A stretch of DNA of 5,858 nucleotides from Chloroflexota bacterium (GTDB lineage Bacteria; Chloroflexota; Anaerolineae; Promineifilales; Promineifilaceae). Positions 1-5,159 of this stretch are shown here, piece after piece. The stretch covers positions 1 through 5,858 of the forward strand of contig CAUJGI010000199.1 in assembly GCA_963169155.1 (NCBI GenBank), in the 5' to 3' direction. Under the pieces are notes generated by a model. That model did not search any database and was not told the origin of the DNA. It saw nothing but the letters and a program-made list of their open reading frames with translations. Position 1 is the stretch's first letter, and every line of letters starts with the position of its first letter. The position numbers and the translations under genes are program-made.

Positions 1-684
1 GAGCCACCAATGCAGCTGCCATTTGAGCTTTTCGTCACCAAAACCGGCGGCGCGTACGGCCGTATACACCCCCAGCGTGGTAAAAAAGGCGGCCCAGTTG
101 TCCATCGTGAAAAAGTGGGACTGCTGGATGGCCATAACGGCCGTACTGTGGAAAAATGCCGCCAGCAGGCCCGCCTGCCAGCTGTACAGCCGCCGTCCAA
201 TTAAAAAGGTGAGAAAAACGGTGCCCAAATCGACCAATGCCGAGAGGACACGGCCGGGTTGCTGCAAACCATAAAAGCTGTTGTAGGTTTGGGTGCAGAG
301 GTCGGCAAAGTTGTTGCAGGCGGCGGTAGCCCACTCGGCAAAGTAGCGGGTGAAGGTCATGGGGAAGTTGCCGTAGACGTAGAACCCTTTGTCCACGTTG
401 TACGGGTTCAGCGGCGATTCCGAGGTGCGCACGTAGTCCAGGAAACCATCGGCGGGGCGCAGTCGGCTGGCCACGTCCATCAGGAAAAATTCGTCGGGGT
501 GCAGGAAGTTGCCCTCGCCCCACGTCAGCCCGGTAAAGCGAAAATAGCCCGCCATCCCCAGGACAAGCAGCAGGAGCAGCACGCTGATTGTTTCCCAGGA
601 AAACGGCCGTCTGGTTTTTACTGCGGCTTCAGTTGGGGTGGGAACGGCCGTTTCCGGCGCTGGTTCCTGTACGTTTTCTTCCAT
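1..684 (-). CDS. GT-C/GT39-like membrane glycosyltransferase, N-terminal part (cut by left edge)
   Basis: The frame stays open from the ATG at 684 to base 1, giving 228 residues and no stop, so the gene continues outside the window. Residues 1-28 are a polar, Pro/Glu/Thr-rich cytoplasmic tail. Residues 32-48 form a first membrane helix rich in leucine. The first outer loop holds HPDE (62-65), the acidic pair typical of GT-C enzymes that use polyprenyl-phosphate sugars. Further hydrophobic stretches lie near 146-163, 171-187 and 196-213, with the PMT-like segments GRVLSALVDLG and SHFFTMDNWAAFF. Known members of the superfamily transfer sugars from lipid carriers at the outer face of the membrane; the substrate here cannot be read. 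The start is the only in-frame ATG before the hydrophobic helix, but no clear Shine-Dalgarno precedes it. ACGGCCGT occurs four times inside the gene. Confidence 0.82.
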   Translation of the reverse strand, partial: MEENVQEPAPETAVPTPTEAAVKTRRPFSWETISVLLLLLVLGMAGYFRFTGLTWGEGNFLHPDEFFLMDVASRLRPADGFLDYVRTSESPLNPYNVDKGFYVYGNFPMTFTRYFAEWATAACNNFADLCTQTYNSFYGLQQPGRVLSALVDLGTVFLTFLIGRRLYSWQAGLLAAFFHSTAVMAIQQSHFFTMDNWAAFFTTLGVYTAVRAAGFGDEKLKWQLHWWL

Positions 685-717
685 AAAAGAGATACACAGT
701 CCATGTTTGCTACTTCT

Positions 718-723
718 GTTATA
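718..723 (-). promoter_or_regulatory. Possible -10 element for the glycosyltransferase
   Basis: On the minus strand this reads TATAAC, five of six matches to the sigma-70 -10 consensus, and would place the transcript start about 27 bases before the ATG at 684. At the usual 17-base spacing the -35 region (AGCAAA) does not resemble TTGACA, so this is a weak candidate only. Confidence 0.22.
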
Positions 724-782
724 CACAGCCACCCTTACCCTTTGCTTACAAATTGATAAGCTCCTGCTCAAAATTCACGGAC

Positions 783-794
783 TGTGCTAGCACA
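783..794. promoter_or_regulatory. Perfect 12-base palindrome TGTGCTAGCACA, possible operator
   Basis: TGTGCTAGCACA is its own reverse complement and sits in an otherwise unstructured spacer, 99 bases upstream of the glycosyltransferase ATG. It could bind a dimeric regulator. The TGTG/CACA halves recall CRP half-sites, but the 4-base centre differs from the CRP arrangement TGTGA-N6-TCACA. The role is inferred from symmetry and position alone. Confidence 0.3.
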
Positions 795-847
795 AAGGCT
801 GAATTCTAACGGAAAGTGGCGTCTTTTCCAACGGGTCCAGGTTGATG

Positions 848-1159
848 TTAACGGTTTAAAACCACCAGCAGCGTAATTGCAGCCGAAGCCCAGGTGCCAA
901 ATTGAAGCACGGCAAAGGCAGCTACCCAAAGTGCCCGTTTTAGCCTGGGGAAGGCGGAGGTTTTAAAAAAGATGAAGCCAGTGGCAACGACAGCAATCAG
1001 CAGCTGCACCTGGAGAAGGATGACGACGCCCAGCTCGGCAGTTGAGAGAGGTGCCTCCGCCAACGTGATTGCCGCCCCCACAATGAGCAAGAAGTGGCAG
1101 AGTATGGCCACCGCCCAAGCGGCCAGGGAAAAAACAGCGGCTTTCATTGTGGTTGACAT
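848..1159 (-). CDS. Small three-helix membrane protein of unknown function
   Basis: A 103-residue protein that I do not recognise. Hydrophobic segments at about residues 7-31, 43-65 and 76-100 predict three membrane helices with short connecting loops; the loop near 66-75 is positively charged (Lys, Arg, Lys, Arg), which suggests it faces the cytoplasm. There is no signal-peptide cleavage motif, no cysteine pair and no catalytic motif. The start at 1159 is supported by AAGGA (complement at 1166-1170) six bases upstream; an alternative ATG at 1147 would lose this spacing. The gene begins 21 bases after the phosphoesterase stop, so the two are probably cotranscribed. Function is unknown. Confidence 0.72.
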   Translation of the reverse strand: MSTTMKAAVFSLAAWAVAILCHFLLIVGAAITLAEAPLSTAELGVVILLQVQLLIAVVATGFIFFKTSAFPRLKRALWVAAFAVLQFGTWASAAITLLVVLNR

Positions 1160-1165
1160 AATGAA

Positions 1166-1170
1166 TCCTT
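1166..1170 (-). promoter_or_regulatory. Ribosome binding site AAGGA fixing the start of the small membrane protein
   Basis: AAGGA on the minus strand ends six bases before the ATG at 1159. It favours that start over the second ATG at 1147, and supports translation of this short gene as a real product. Confidence 0.6.
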
Positions 1171-1180
1171 TTCCAATGTC

Positions 1181-2005
1181 TTATGGCTGGGGAAGGGGCC
1201 AGATTTGCCGCAAATAGGCGGCAACGCCCCGGTCGGACTCCCAATTGACTGGATATCCCAGCGAGACCTCTTCAAAGCGCACACCGTCCCGGTAGTGGGT
1301 GCCGCGAATATGCAGATGGCCATAGACAACGGCCGTTACCGGAAACCGCGTATGCCAATCCTCCGTTCGTTTGGTGCCGCACCAGATGGAAAAGCGGGGG
1401 ATGCGCCGTAAATTGACCAGGTCGTAGCGCAGGGGGAAATGGTTGATGAGGATGAGGGAGCCGAATGCGGCTGTTTCGCGCAGCCGCGCCTCTGTTGTCT
1501 GGCAGCGCACGTGGCACCACGCCTCCCGTGACGGGTACGGGTCTGGATGCAAAATAATCTCATCCGTGGCTACCACACCCGAGGCTTCAGCCCAGGCCAG
1601 CGCTTCGTCGGCGGCCACCGTGTCCGGGCGGAAGCTGTAGTCATACAGCGTAAAAATGGGGGCAATGAACAGCGGTTCGCGGCTGGCCGGCCACTGCACA
1701 AAGGGATCTTCTGGCGTCACTACGCCAAAGTCGCGGCAAATTTGCACCATCTGAAAATATTTGGCCAGGCCACGCTGGCTTTCACTGTCGGTGGGGAGTG
1801 TCCAGAGATCGTGGTTGCCGGGGGTCCAAAAAACGCGGGCAAAACGGTGGCTAAGCAGGTCGATGGCCTGGCGAAAGTGACTGATCTTTTCCGCCACATC
1901 CCCCGCCACAATCAGCCAATCTTCCGGGTGAGCGGGCATCCGGCTAAGCGCGGCCCAATTTTCGCCGTGGCTGATGTGCAGGTCGCTAATGGCGAGCAGT
2001 CTCAT
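1181..2005 (-). CDS. Calcineurin-like metallophosphoesterase, PptH (Rv2795c)-like
   Basis: A complete 274-residue protein with every metal-binding block of the calcineurin-like phosphoesterases: DLH (8-10), GDVAEK (35-40), GNHD (63-66), NHFP (188-191) and GHLH (229-232). A two-metal catalytic centre is therefore expected. Beyond these, HPDPYPSR (153-160), WCGT (208-211), VYGHLHIRGT and RFEEVSLGYP (243-252) match, from memory, the actinobacterial family that includes Mycobacterium tuberculosis PptH, a hydrolase that removes 4'-phosphopantetheine from carrier proteins. That makes carrier-protein turnover a reasonable inference, but no phosphopantetheinyl transferase is present here, and other phosphoesters remain possible. 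It has no signal peptide, so it is cytoplasmic. The ATG at 2005 lies only six bases from a heptamer repeat array and has no visible Shine-Dalgarno. The small membrane protein follows after 21 bases. Confidence 0.88.
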   Translation of the reverse strand: MRLLAISDLHISHGENWAALSRMPAHPEDWLIVAGDVAEKISHFRQAIDLLSHRFARVFWTPGNHDLWTLPTDSESQRGLAKYFQMVQICRDFGVVTPEDPFVQWPASREPLFIAPIFTLYDYSFRPDTVAADEALAWAEASGVVATDEIILHPDPYPSREAWCHVRCQTTEARLRETAAFGSLILINHFPLRYDLVNLRRIPRFSIWCGTKRTEDWHTRFPVTAVVYGHLHIRGTHYRDGVRFEEVSLGYPVNWESDRGVAAYLRQIWPLPQP

Positions 2006-2011
2006 ATGGCG

Positions 2012-2102
2012 GTGAGCGGTGGTCGGTAAGCGGTGAACGGTATTCGGTGAACCGATTACCGCTTACGGCTTACGGATTACCGATTACGGATTACCGGTCA
2101 CT
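2012..2102. repeat. Array of 13 degenerate heptamers with mirrored halves
   Basis: The 91 bases divide without remainder into 13 units of seven. Units 1-6 follow GTRANCG (such as GTAAGCG, GTGAACG); from unit 7 the pattern switches to GATTACC/GCTTACG, the reverse complement of the first type. The array can therefore fold: 2039-2048 and 2051-2060 pair at nine of ten positions around a GA centre, and 2025-2048 against 2051-2074 match at 19 of 24. It fills almost the whole gap between two genes and overlaps the last two bases of the regulator's TAG stop. A hairpin this long could end or attenuate the regulator transcript, but there is no T-run. Confidence 0.85.
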
Positions 2103-2814
2103 AGATGGAGCCGCCGGAGATCTGGATGAGGTTCTTCAGGGCTTCTTCGTCCAAAATGGTAAATTTACGGCCGCTGACCTTCACCCAATGCGCCCGGCGG
2201 AAGCGCCCCAGCGCCTTGTTGATGCTCACCCGGGTGGCCCCGGTCATTTCGGCCAGGTCGGTTTGCGTCAGGGAAAGATCGATGCGAATGCCGTCGTCGG
2301 ATTTGTGGCCGTGCTGGGCAGCCAGCTGCAGCAGCTGCCGCGCCAATCGGGCGGGCAGGTCCAGGAAGAAGATGTCGCTAATCTGGTTATTGAGGCGGCG
2401 GATGTGTTGGGCCAGGGTGTGCAGCACGTGCAGGGCAAAGTCCGGGTTGTCGCTGATGTAGCGGATGAACTCTTCGCGGTGCAGGGTCAGCGTTTCGGTT
2501 TCCTCCAGCGCTTCGGCCGTAGCGGAGCGGGGTGAGTCGTCTAGCAGGGCCAGCTCGCCGAAGAAGTCACCTGCGCCAAAGATGGCCAGCATTGCTTCTT
2601 GCCCGTCCAGCGTGGAGTGGGTGATCTTTACCTTGCCCTTGACGATGATGTAGAGTAAGCCGCCCGGATCGCCGTGATGAAAGATAATTTGATCCGGTCC
2701 AAAGCGGCGCATAACAAGCCGCTTGGAGAGATTTTTGGCTTCGTCGTCCTGCAAATTATTAAAAAACGGCACCAGCTGCAAGGCGTTCTTGGCGGCGTAT
2801 TTTGAATCTTTCAT
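2101..2814 (-). CDS. CRP/FNR-family transcriptional regulator
   Basis: A complete 237-residue regulator. Residues about 16-130 form the cyclic-nucleotide-binding beta-roll, with the phosphate-binding cassette GELALLDDSPRSA (86-98) keeping the Glu (87) and Arg-Ser (96-97) that contact the ribose and phosphate in CRP. A dimerisation helix spans about 125-147, followed by a winged helix-turn-helix: LTQTDLAEMTG (182-192) and a recognition helix from TRVSINKAL (194-202). The protein has no cysteine, which excludes an FNR-type iron-sulfur sensor. A cAMP- or cGMP-responsive role is inferred; the ligand is not proven. The start at 2814 has AGGAAG (complement at 2821-2826) six bases upstream. The 96-base leader contains TCAAC-N8-GTTGA at 2840-2857, a possible self-regulatory site. 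Unlike its neighbours, it contains no perfect ACGGCCGT, only one-mismatch forms at 2167 and 2513. Confidence 0.92.
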   Translation of the reverse strand: MKDSKYAAKNALQLVPFFNNLQDDEAKNLSKRLVMRRFGPDQIIFHHGDPGGLLYIIVKGKVKITHSTLDGQEAMLAIFGAGDFFGELALLDDSPRSATAEALEETETLTLHREEFIRYISDNPDFALHVLHTLAQHIRRLNNQISDIFFLDLPARLARQLLQLAAQHGHKSDDGIRIDLSLTQTDLAEMTGATRVSINKALGRFRRAHWVKVSGRKFTILDEEALKNLIQISGGSI

Positions 2815-2820
2815 AACTCT

Positions 2821-2826
2821 CTTCCT
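2821..2826 (-). promoter_or_regulatory. Ribosome binding site AGGAAG of the CRP-like regulator
   Basis: AGGAAG on the minus strand lies six bases before the ATG at 2814, the best-matching ribosome binding site in the window. It indicates independent and efficient initiation of the regulator. Confidence 0.6.
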
Positions 2827-2910
2827 ATCAAAATTTGCATCAACCAGGATCAGTTGAAAGGTTTTTTGTTATGCGCCGTGCCCAAAAAGGGGAGCATCTA
2901 TCTGGTAGGG

Positions 2911-3762
2911 TTAATTAGTTCCATTTAATTGTATCTCATCGTAGACACGATCCAAACTATATTTTAGCTGGCGTTTGAGCCAGTCGGCGGGCAAGGTGCA
3001 GCCAGGATAATGGTTGAGGAACTCGACCAGGTAGCCATAAATTTCTTCGCGCGGTTTTTGGGCGGCAATGTGTTCCTGAAGGCGCTGGCGCATGGTGCGG
3101 ATGTAGGTGGCAACGGCCGTTAGCTCAGCCATCATACACGGTTCACCCCGGCCAGGAATGATGTGGTAGATTGGGTCTGGCCACTGCTGCAGCTGCTCAA
3201 TCGTTGCCAGCCAGACGGCCGTATTGGCCTCACCGAGCAGTGGGGGCATATTGGTTACTACGGCATCCCCGGTAAACAGCACGCCCGTCTCTGGCAGGTA
3301 GACGCCTATGCTGCCCAACGTGGGGCCGGGTGTGGCAAACAGCTGAATTTCCACACCGCCTTTCCATAGCTGCATTGCGCCAGTAAAGCTGATGCTGGCG
3401 TGTTCCACGGGACTTTGGTTCAGCTCGCGGCCGTGGTCTGGGTTGCGATGGGCCAGGCTTTCCAGCAGGGGTTGGGGGTAGCGTTTGTCGTAGCTGCGCA
3501 GCTTTTCGGCCGTGGCTTCGTGAGCGATGACCGGGGCATTGAGCCAGCGGGAATTGATGATGCGATCGCCGTGGTAATCCGTCAGAATCGTATAAGCCAC
3601 TGGCCGGGGCGTTAGGGCGTGCAGCCGCATGGCCCAATCGCGGGCCTGGCGTGGGTAGGAGGGTACATCAATGGCCACAATGCCCCGCCGCGTGCGCACA
3701 GCGGCGACGTTTACGCCCTCGTATTCAGTTTCGATAAAAACGTTTTCGGCTATTTCTTGCAT
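2911..3762 (-). CDS. Metallo-beta-lactamase-fold protein with degenerate metal site
   Basis: A 283-residue protein with the outline of the MBL fold: a beta-strand start (VFIETEYEGVNVAAVRT), the region of the HxHxDH motif at 62-67, TPGPTLGS at 144-151, FTGDAV at 163-168 and PGRGEP at 203-208. Most ligands are changed. The motif reads D-x-H-x-D-R, so only His64 and Asp66 remain; the third histidine is Pro147 and the fifth is Arg205, while the bridging Asp166 is kept. A standard two-zinc hydrolase is therefore unlikely. It may be a pseudoenzyme or use a single or different metal. The open frame extends to 3963, but that portion overlaps the editing-protein gene and has shadow-like composition; the ATG at 3762 has AAAGG five bases upstream. 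It starts 14 bases after the editing-protein stop. Confidence 0.83.
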   Translation of the reverse strand: MQEIAENVFIETEYEGVNVAAVRTRRGIVAIDVPSYPRQARDWAMRLHALTPRPVAYTILTDYHGDRIINSRWLNAPVIAHEATAEKLRSYDKRYPQPLLESLAHRNPDHGRELNQSPVEHASISFTGAMQLWKGGVEIQLFATPGPTLGSIGVYLPETGVLFTGDAVVTNMPPLLGEANTAVWLATIEQLQQWPDPIYHIIPGRGEPCMMAELTAVATYIRTMRQRLQEHIAAQKPREEIYGYLVEFLNHYPGCTLPADWLKRQLKYSLDRVYDEIQLNGTN

Positions 3763-3767
3763 AAATA

Positions 3768-3772
3768 CCTTT
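3768..3772 (-). promoter_or_regulatory. Ribosome binding site AAAGG fixing the MBL-protein start
   Basis: AAAGG on the minus strand stands five bases before the ATG at 3762. This, and the fit of the protein to the MBL fold from its first residues, decides for 3762 over the upstream ATG at 3963, which lies inside the editing-protein gene. Confidence 0.6.
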
Positions 3773-3776
3773 GCAC

Positions 3777-5003
3777 TTAGCGCAGCTGTCCTAACAGCAG
3801 CCGCTCGGCCTTTTCCACCGCTTGCTGCACCCGTTCCTGATCGGTGCTGGGGCCACCGCCCTGGGCCAGGACGGCCGTTCCACCCCCCGCCGCCGATCCC
3901 AGCACTTGCAGGGCCGATTTGATGAGCTGGTTCATCTCGCCCGGCGCATCTTGCGAGCGGCAAAATAGCAGCTGGGATTTTTCCCCGGCCAATCCCAGCA
4001 GGGCCACCACACGGCCGTTTTGGGTCAGGTGGTTGGCCAGAACGCGCAGCTGTCCCGGATCGCTTTCTTCGCTGGTGAAGACGCGGCTGACAACGGCCGT
4101 GTCGCCCACCTTTTTGCTATTTTTCAGCAGTTCAGCCGCTTCAAAATAGAGCAGCTGTTCCTGCTGTTTCTTAAGCTTGCGGCGACTCTCTTTGGCTTCA
4201 TCCTTGAGGCGCGTCACGCTCTCCACCACCTCGCCGATGCCCGTGGTGAGCTCGCTGGCCAGCTGGTTGACGAGGCTGTTTTTAAGCCGGTAATCGACCA
4301 GTGCCCGCTTACCGCAGCAAAATTCCACGCGCAGCTGGTTGTTTTGCCGCTCCAGTTTCACAATCTTGATGAGACCCACTGCCCCGGTGTGGCTGACGTG
4401 GGTTCCCCCACAAGCATTGAGATCAAACTGCTCAATCTCGATCAGCCGCAGCTGGCCGCTTCGCACCGACGGCAGCTTGCGCAAGGCCAGCTTTTGGGCC
4501 TGCTCCAGCGTGACTGACCGAATGTGCACCGGCCGATTTTGCCAGATGATCTGGTTGGCCAGATGTTCGGCTTCTTCCACCTGAGCCGGGCTGATTTGGG
4601 TGGTATGCAGATCGATGGTGACGGAATTATCGCTCAGGTGAAAGCCGACGGTATCTGCCTGGGCAATTTGAATGAAGGCTTGGGAGAGGATATGCTGGCC
4701 AGTGTGCTGCTGCATGTGGTCAAAACGGCGTGGCCAGTTGATCTGGCCGGTGATGTTGTCTTGCCACAGCTCGGTGGTATCCAGCCAATGCAGCACGGCT
4801 TCATCTTTTTCGCGGATGGTCACATCGTAGACGGGAAGGTTGTTGATGGTGCCTGTGTCAAACGGCTGCCCGCCGGAAGTGGGGTAGAAAAAGGTCTGGT
4901 CAAGGATAACGGCCGTTTGCCCCTCTTGCCTGACTCTTTCCACAATGGTTGCTTCAAAGTGGGTGGTGTACGCGTTTTGGTAGTAGAGCCTTTTGCTGGT
5001 CAT
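3777..5003 (-). CDS. alaX: Stand-alone alanyl-tRNA editing protein, AlaX-L type with DHHA1 domain
   Basis: A 408-residue homologue of the editing half of alanyl-tRNA synthetase, without the aminoacylation domain. FYPTSGGQ (39-46) marks the N-terminal beta-barrel. HTGQH (100-104) and CGGTH (198-202) supply the three histidines and one cysteine that bind zinc in the editing site, so the site is intact. A charged coiled coil at about 250-295 leads to a DHHA1-like tail with GGGTAVLAQGGG (373-384). Enzymes of this kind hydrolyse Ser- or Gly-tRNA(Ala) made in error, in the cytoplasm. The open frame reaches 5075, but ATG 5003 gives the usual start just before LYYQNAYTTHFEA, and a candidate extended -10 (5048-5056) lies inside the longer version. 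GGGGA stands about nine bases upstream. The MBL-fold gene follows after 14 bases. Confidence 0.9.
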   Translation of the reverse strand: MTSKRLYYQNAYTTHFEATIVERVRQEGQTAVILDQTFFYPTSGGQPFDTGTINNLPVYDVTIREKDEAVLHWLDTTELWQDNITGQINWPRRFDHMQQHTGQHILSQAFIQIAQADTVGFHLSDNSVTIDLHTTQISPAQVEEAEHLANQIIWQNRPVHIRSVTLEQAQKLALRKLPSVRSGQLRLIEIEQFDLNACGGTHVSHTGAVGLIKIVKLERQNNQLRVEFCCGKRALVDYRLKNSLVNQLASELTTGIGEVVESVTRLKDEAKESRRKLKKQQEQLLYFEAAELLKNSKKVGDTAVVSRVFTSEESDPGQLRVLANHLTQNGRVVALLGLAGEKSQLLFCRSQDAPGEMNQLIKSALQVLGSAAGGGTAVLAQGGGPSTDQERVQQAVEKAERLLLGQLR

Positions 5004-5047
5004 GCCACAATTTCCCCAGGATGGGTATGTCGATTTGAATGAGCCTA

Positions 5048-5056
5048 ATGATACCA
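5048..5056 (-). promoter_or_regulatory. Candidate extended -10 promoter of the editing-protein operon
   Basis: The minus strand reads TGGTATCAT, matching the extended -10 form TGnTATnnT. Transcription would start near 5041, leaving a leader of about 38 bases before ATG 5003. No good -35 is seen at 16-18 bases, which an extended -10 can tolerate. Confidence 0.33.
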
Positions 5057-5086
5057 AAATAATCAACTGGTGCATCTTGACGAGGC

Positions 5087-5111
5087 AAAAACGGGGCAGG
5101 AACGGCCGTTT
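5087..5111 (-). terminator. Weak terminator-like hairpin after the histidine kinase
   Basis: On the minus strand AAACGG (5111-5106) can pair with CCGTTT (5094-5089) around an 11-base loop, followed by two more T. The stem is only six pairs and part of the T-run is used in the stem, so termination would be inefficient. It includes half of the ACGGCCGT palindrome at 5102-5109. Confidence 0.22.
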
Positions 5112-5159
5112 ACCAGAGAAAATTTAAGGAAAATGGGGAGGATTGGACGGGGGGAAGGG

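Larger units (their letters stand above)
685..847. other. Intergenic spacer upstream of the glycosyltransferase
   Basis: This 163-base gap separates the end of the small membrane protein gene from the start of the glycosyltransferase. It is more AT-rich than the genes. It holds a perfect 12-base palindrome at 783-794, a direct repeat ATACACAG at 692-699 and 721-728, and an 8-base inverted pair CACAGTCC (695-702) / GGACTGTG (779-786). No convincing intrinsic terminator is visible for the upstream gene. Confidence 0.5.
5004..5159. other. Intergenic spacer between histidine kinase and editing protein
   Basis: This 156-base spacer holds a weak terminator-like hairpin, the only ACGGCCGT copy outside a gene (5102-5109) and a candidate extended -10 promoter. 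A purine-rich tract on the plus strand (5133-5159) follows the kinase stop; its minus-strand transcript would be C/U-rich. This arrangement suggests that the editing-protein operon is transcribed separately from the kinase. Confidence 0.45.

Noticed and set aside
259..756. 165-codon open frame on the plus strand
   Set aside because: It is antisense to the glycosyltransferase, whose minus-strand frame shows clear membrane-helix and HPDE features; the plus translation has no domain or convincing start.
2012..2102. Heptamer array as a CRISPR array
   Set aside because: Units are seven bases with no spacers, and the orientation reverses midway.
2047..2535. 162-codon open frame on the plus strand
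   Set aside because: It begins inside the heptamer array and is antisense to the CRP-like regulator, which has all its domain motifs.
3562..3569. GCGATCGC, the cyanobacterial HIP1 octamer
   Set aside because: A single copy in 5.86 kb is no enrichment, so it does not indicate a cyanobacterial genome.
3763..3963. 67-residue N-terminal extension of the MBL-fold protein
   Set aside because: It overlaps the editing-protein gene in another frame, is Gly/Pro/Arg-rich with no fold signal, and the ATG at 3762 has its own ribosome binding site.
4020..5042. Two long plus-strand open frames opposite the editing-protein gene
   Set aside because: They are shadows of a GC-rich gene with intact HTGQH and CGGTH motifs on the minus strand.
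5004..5075. 24-residue N-terminal extension of the editing protein from ATG 5075
   Set aside because: It is not part of the family's usual start, and a candidate promoter -10 lies within it.
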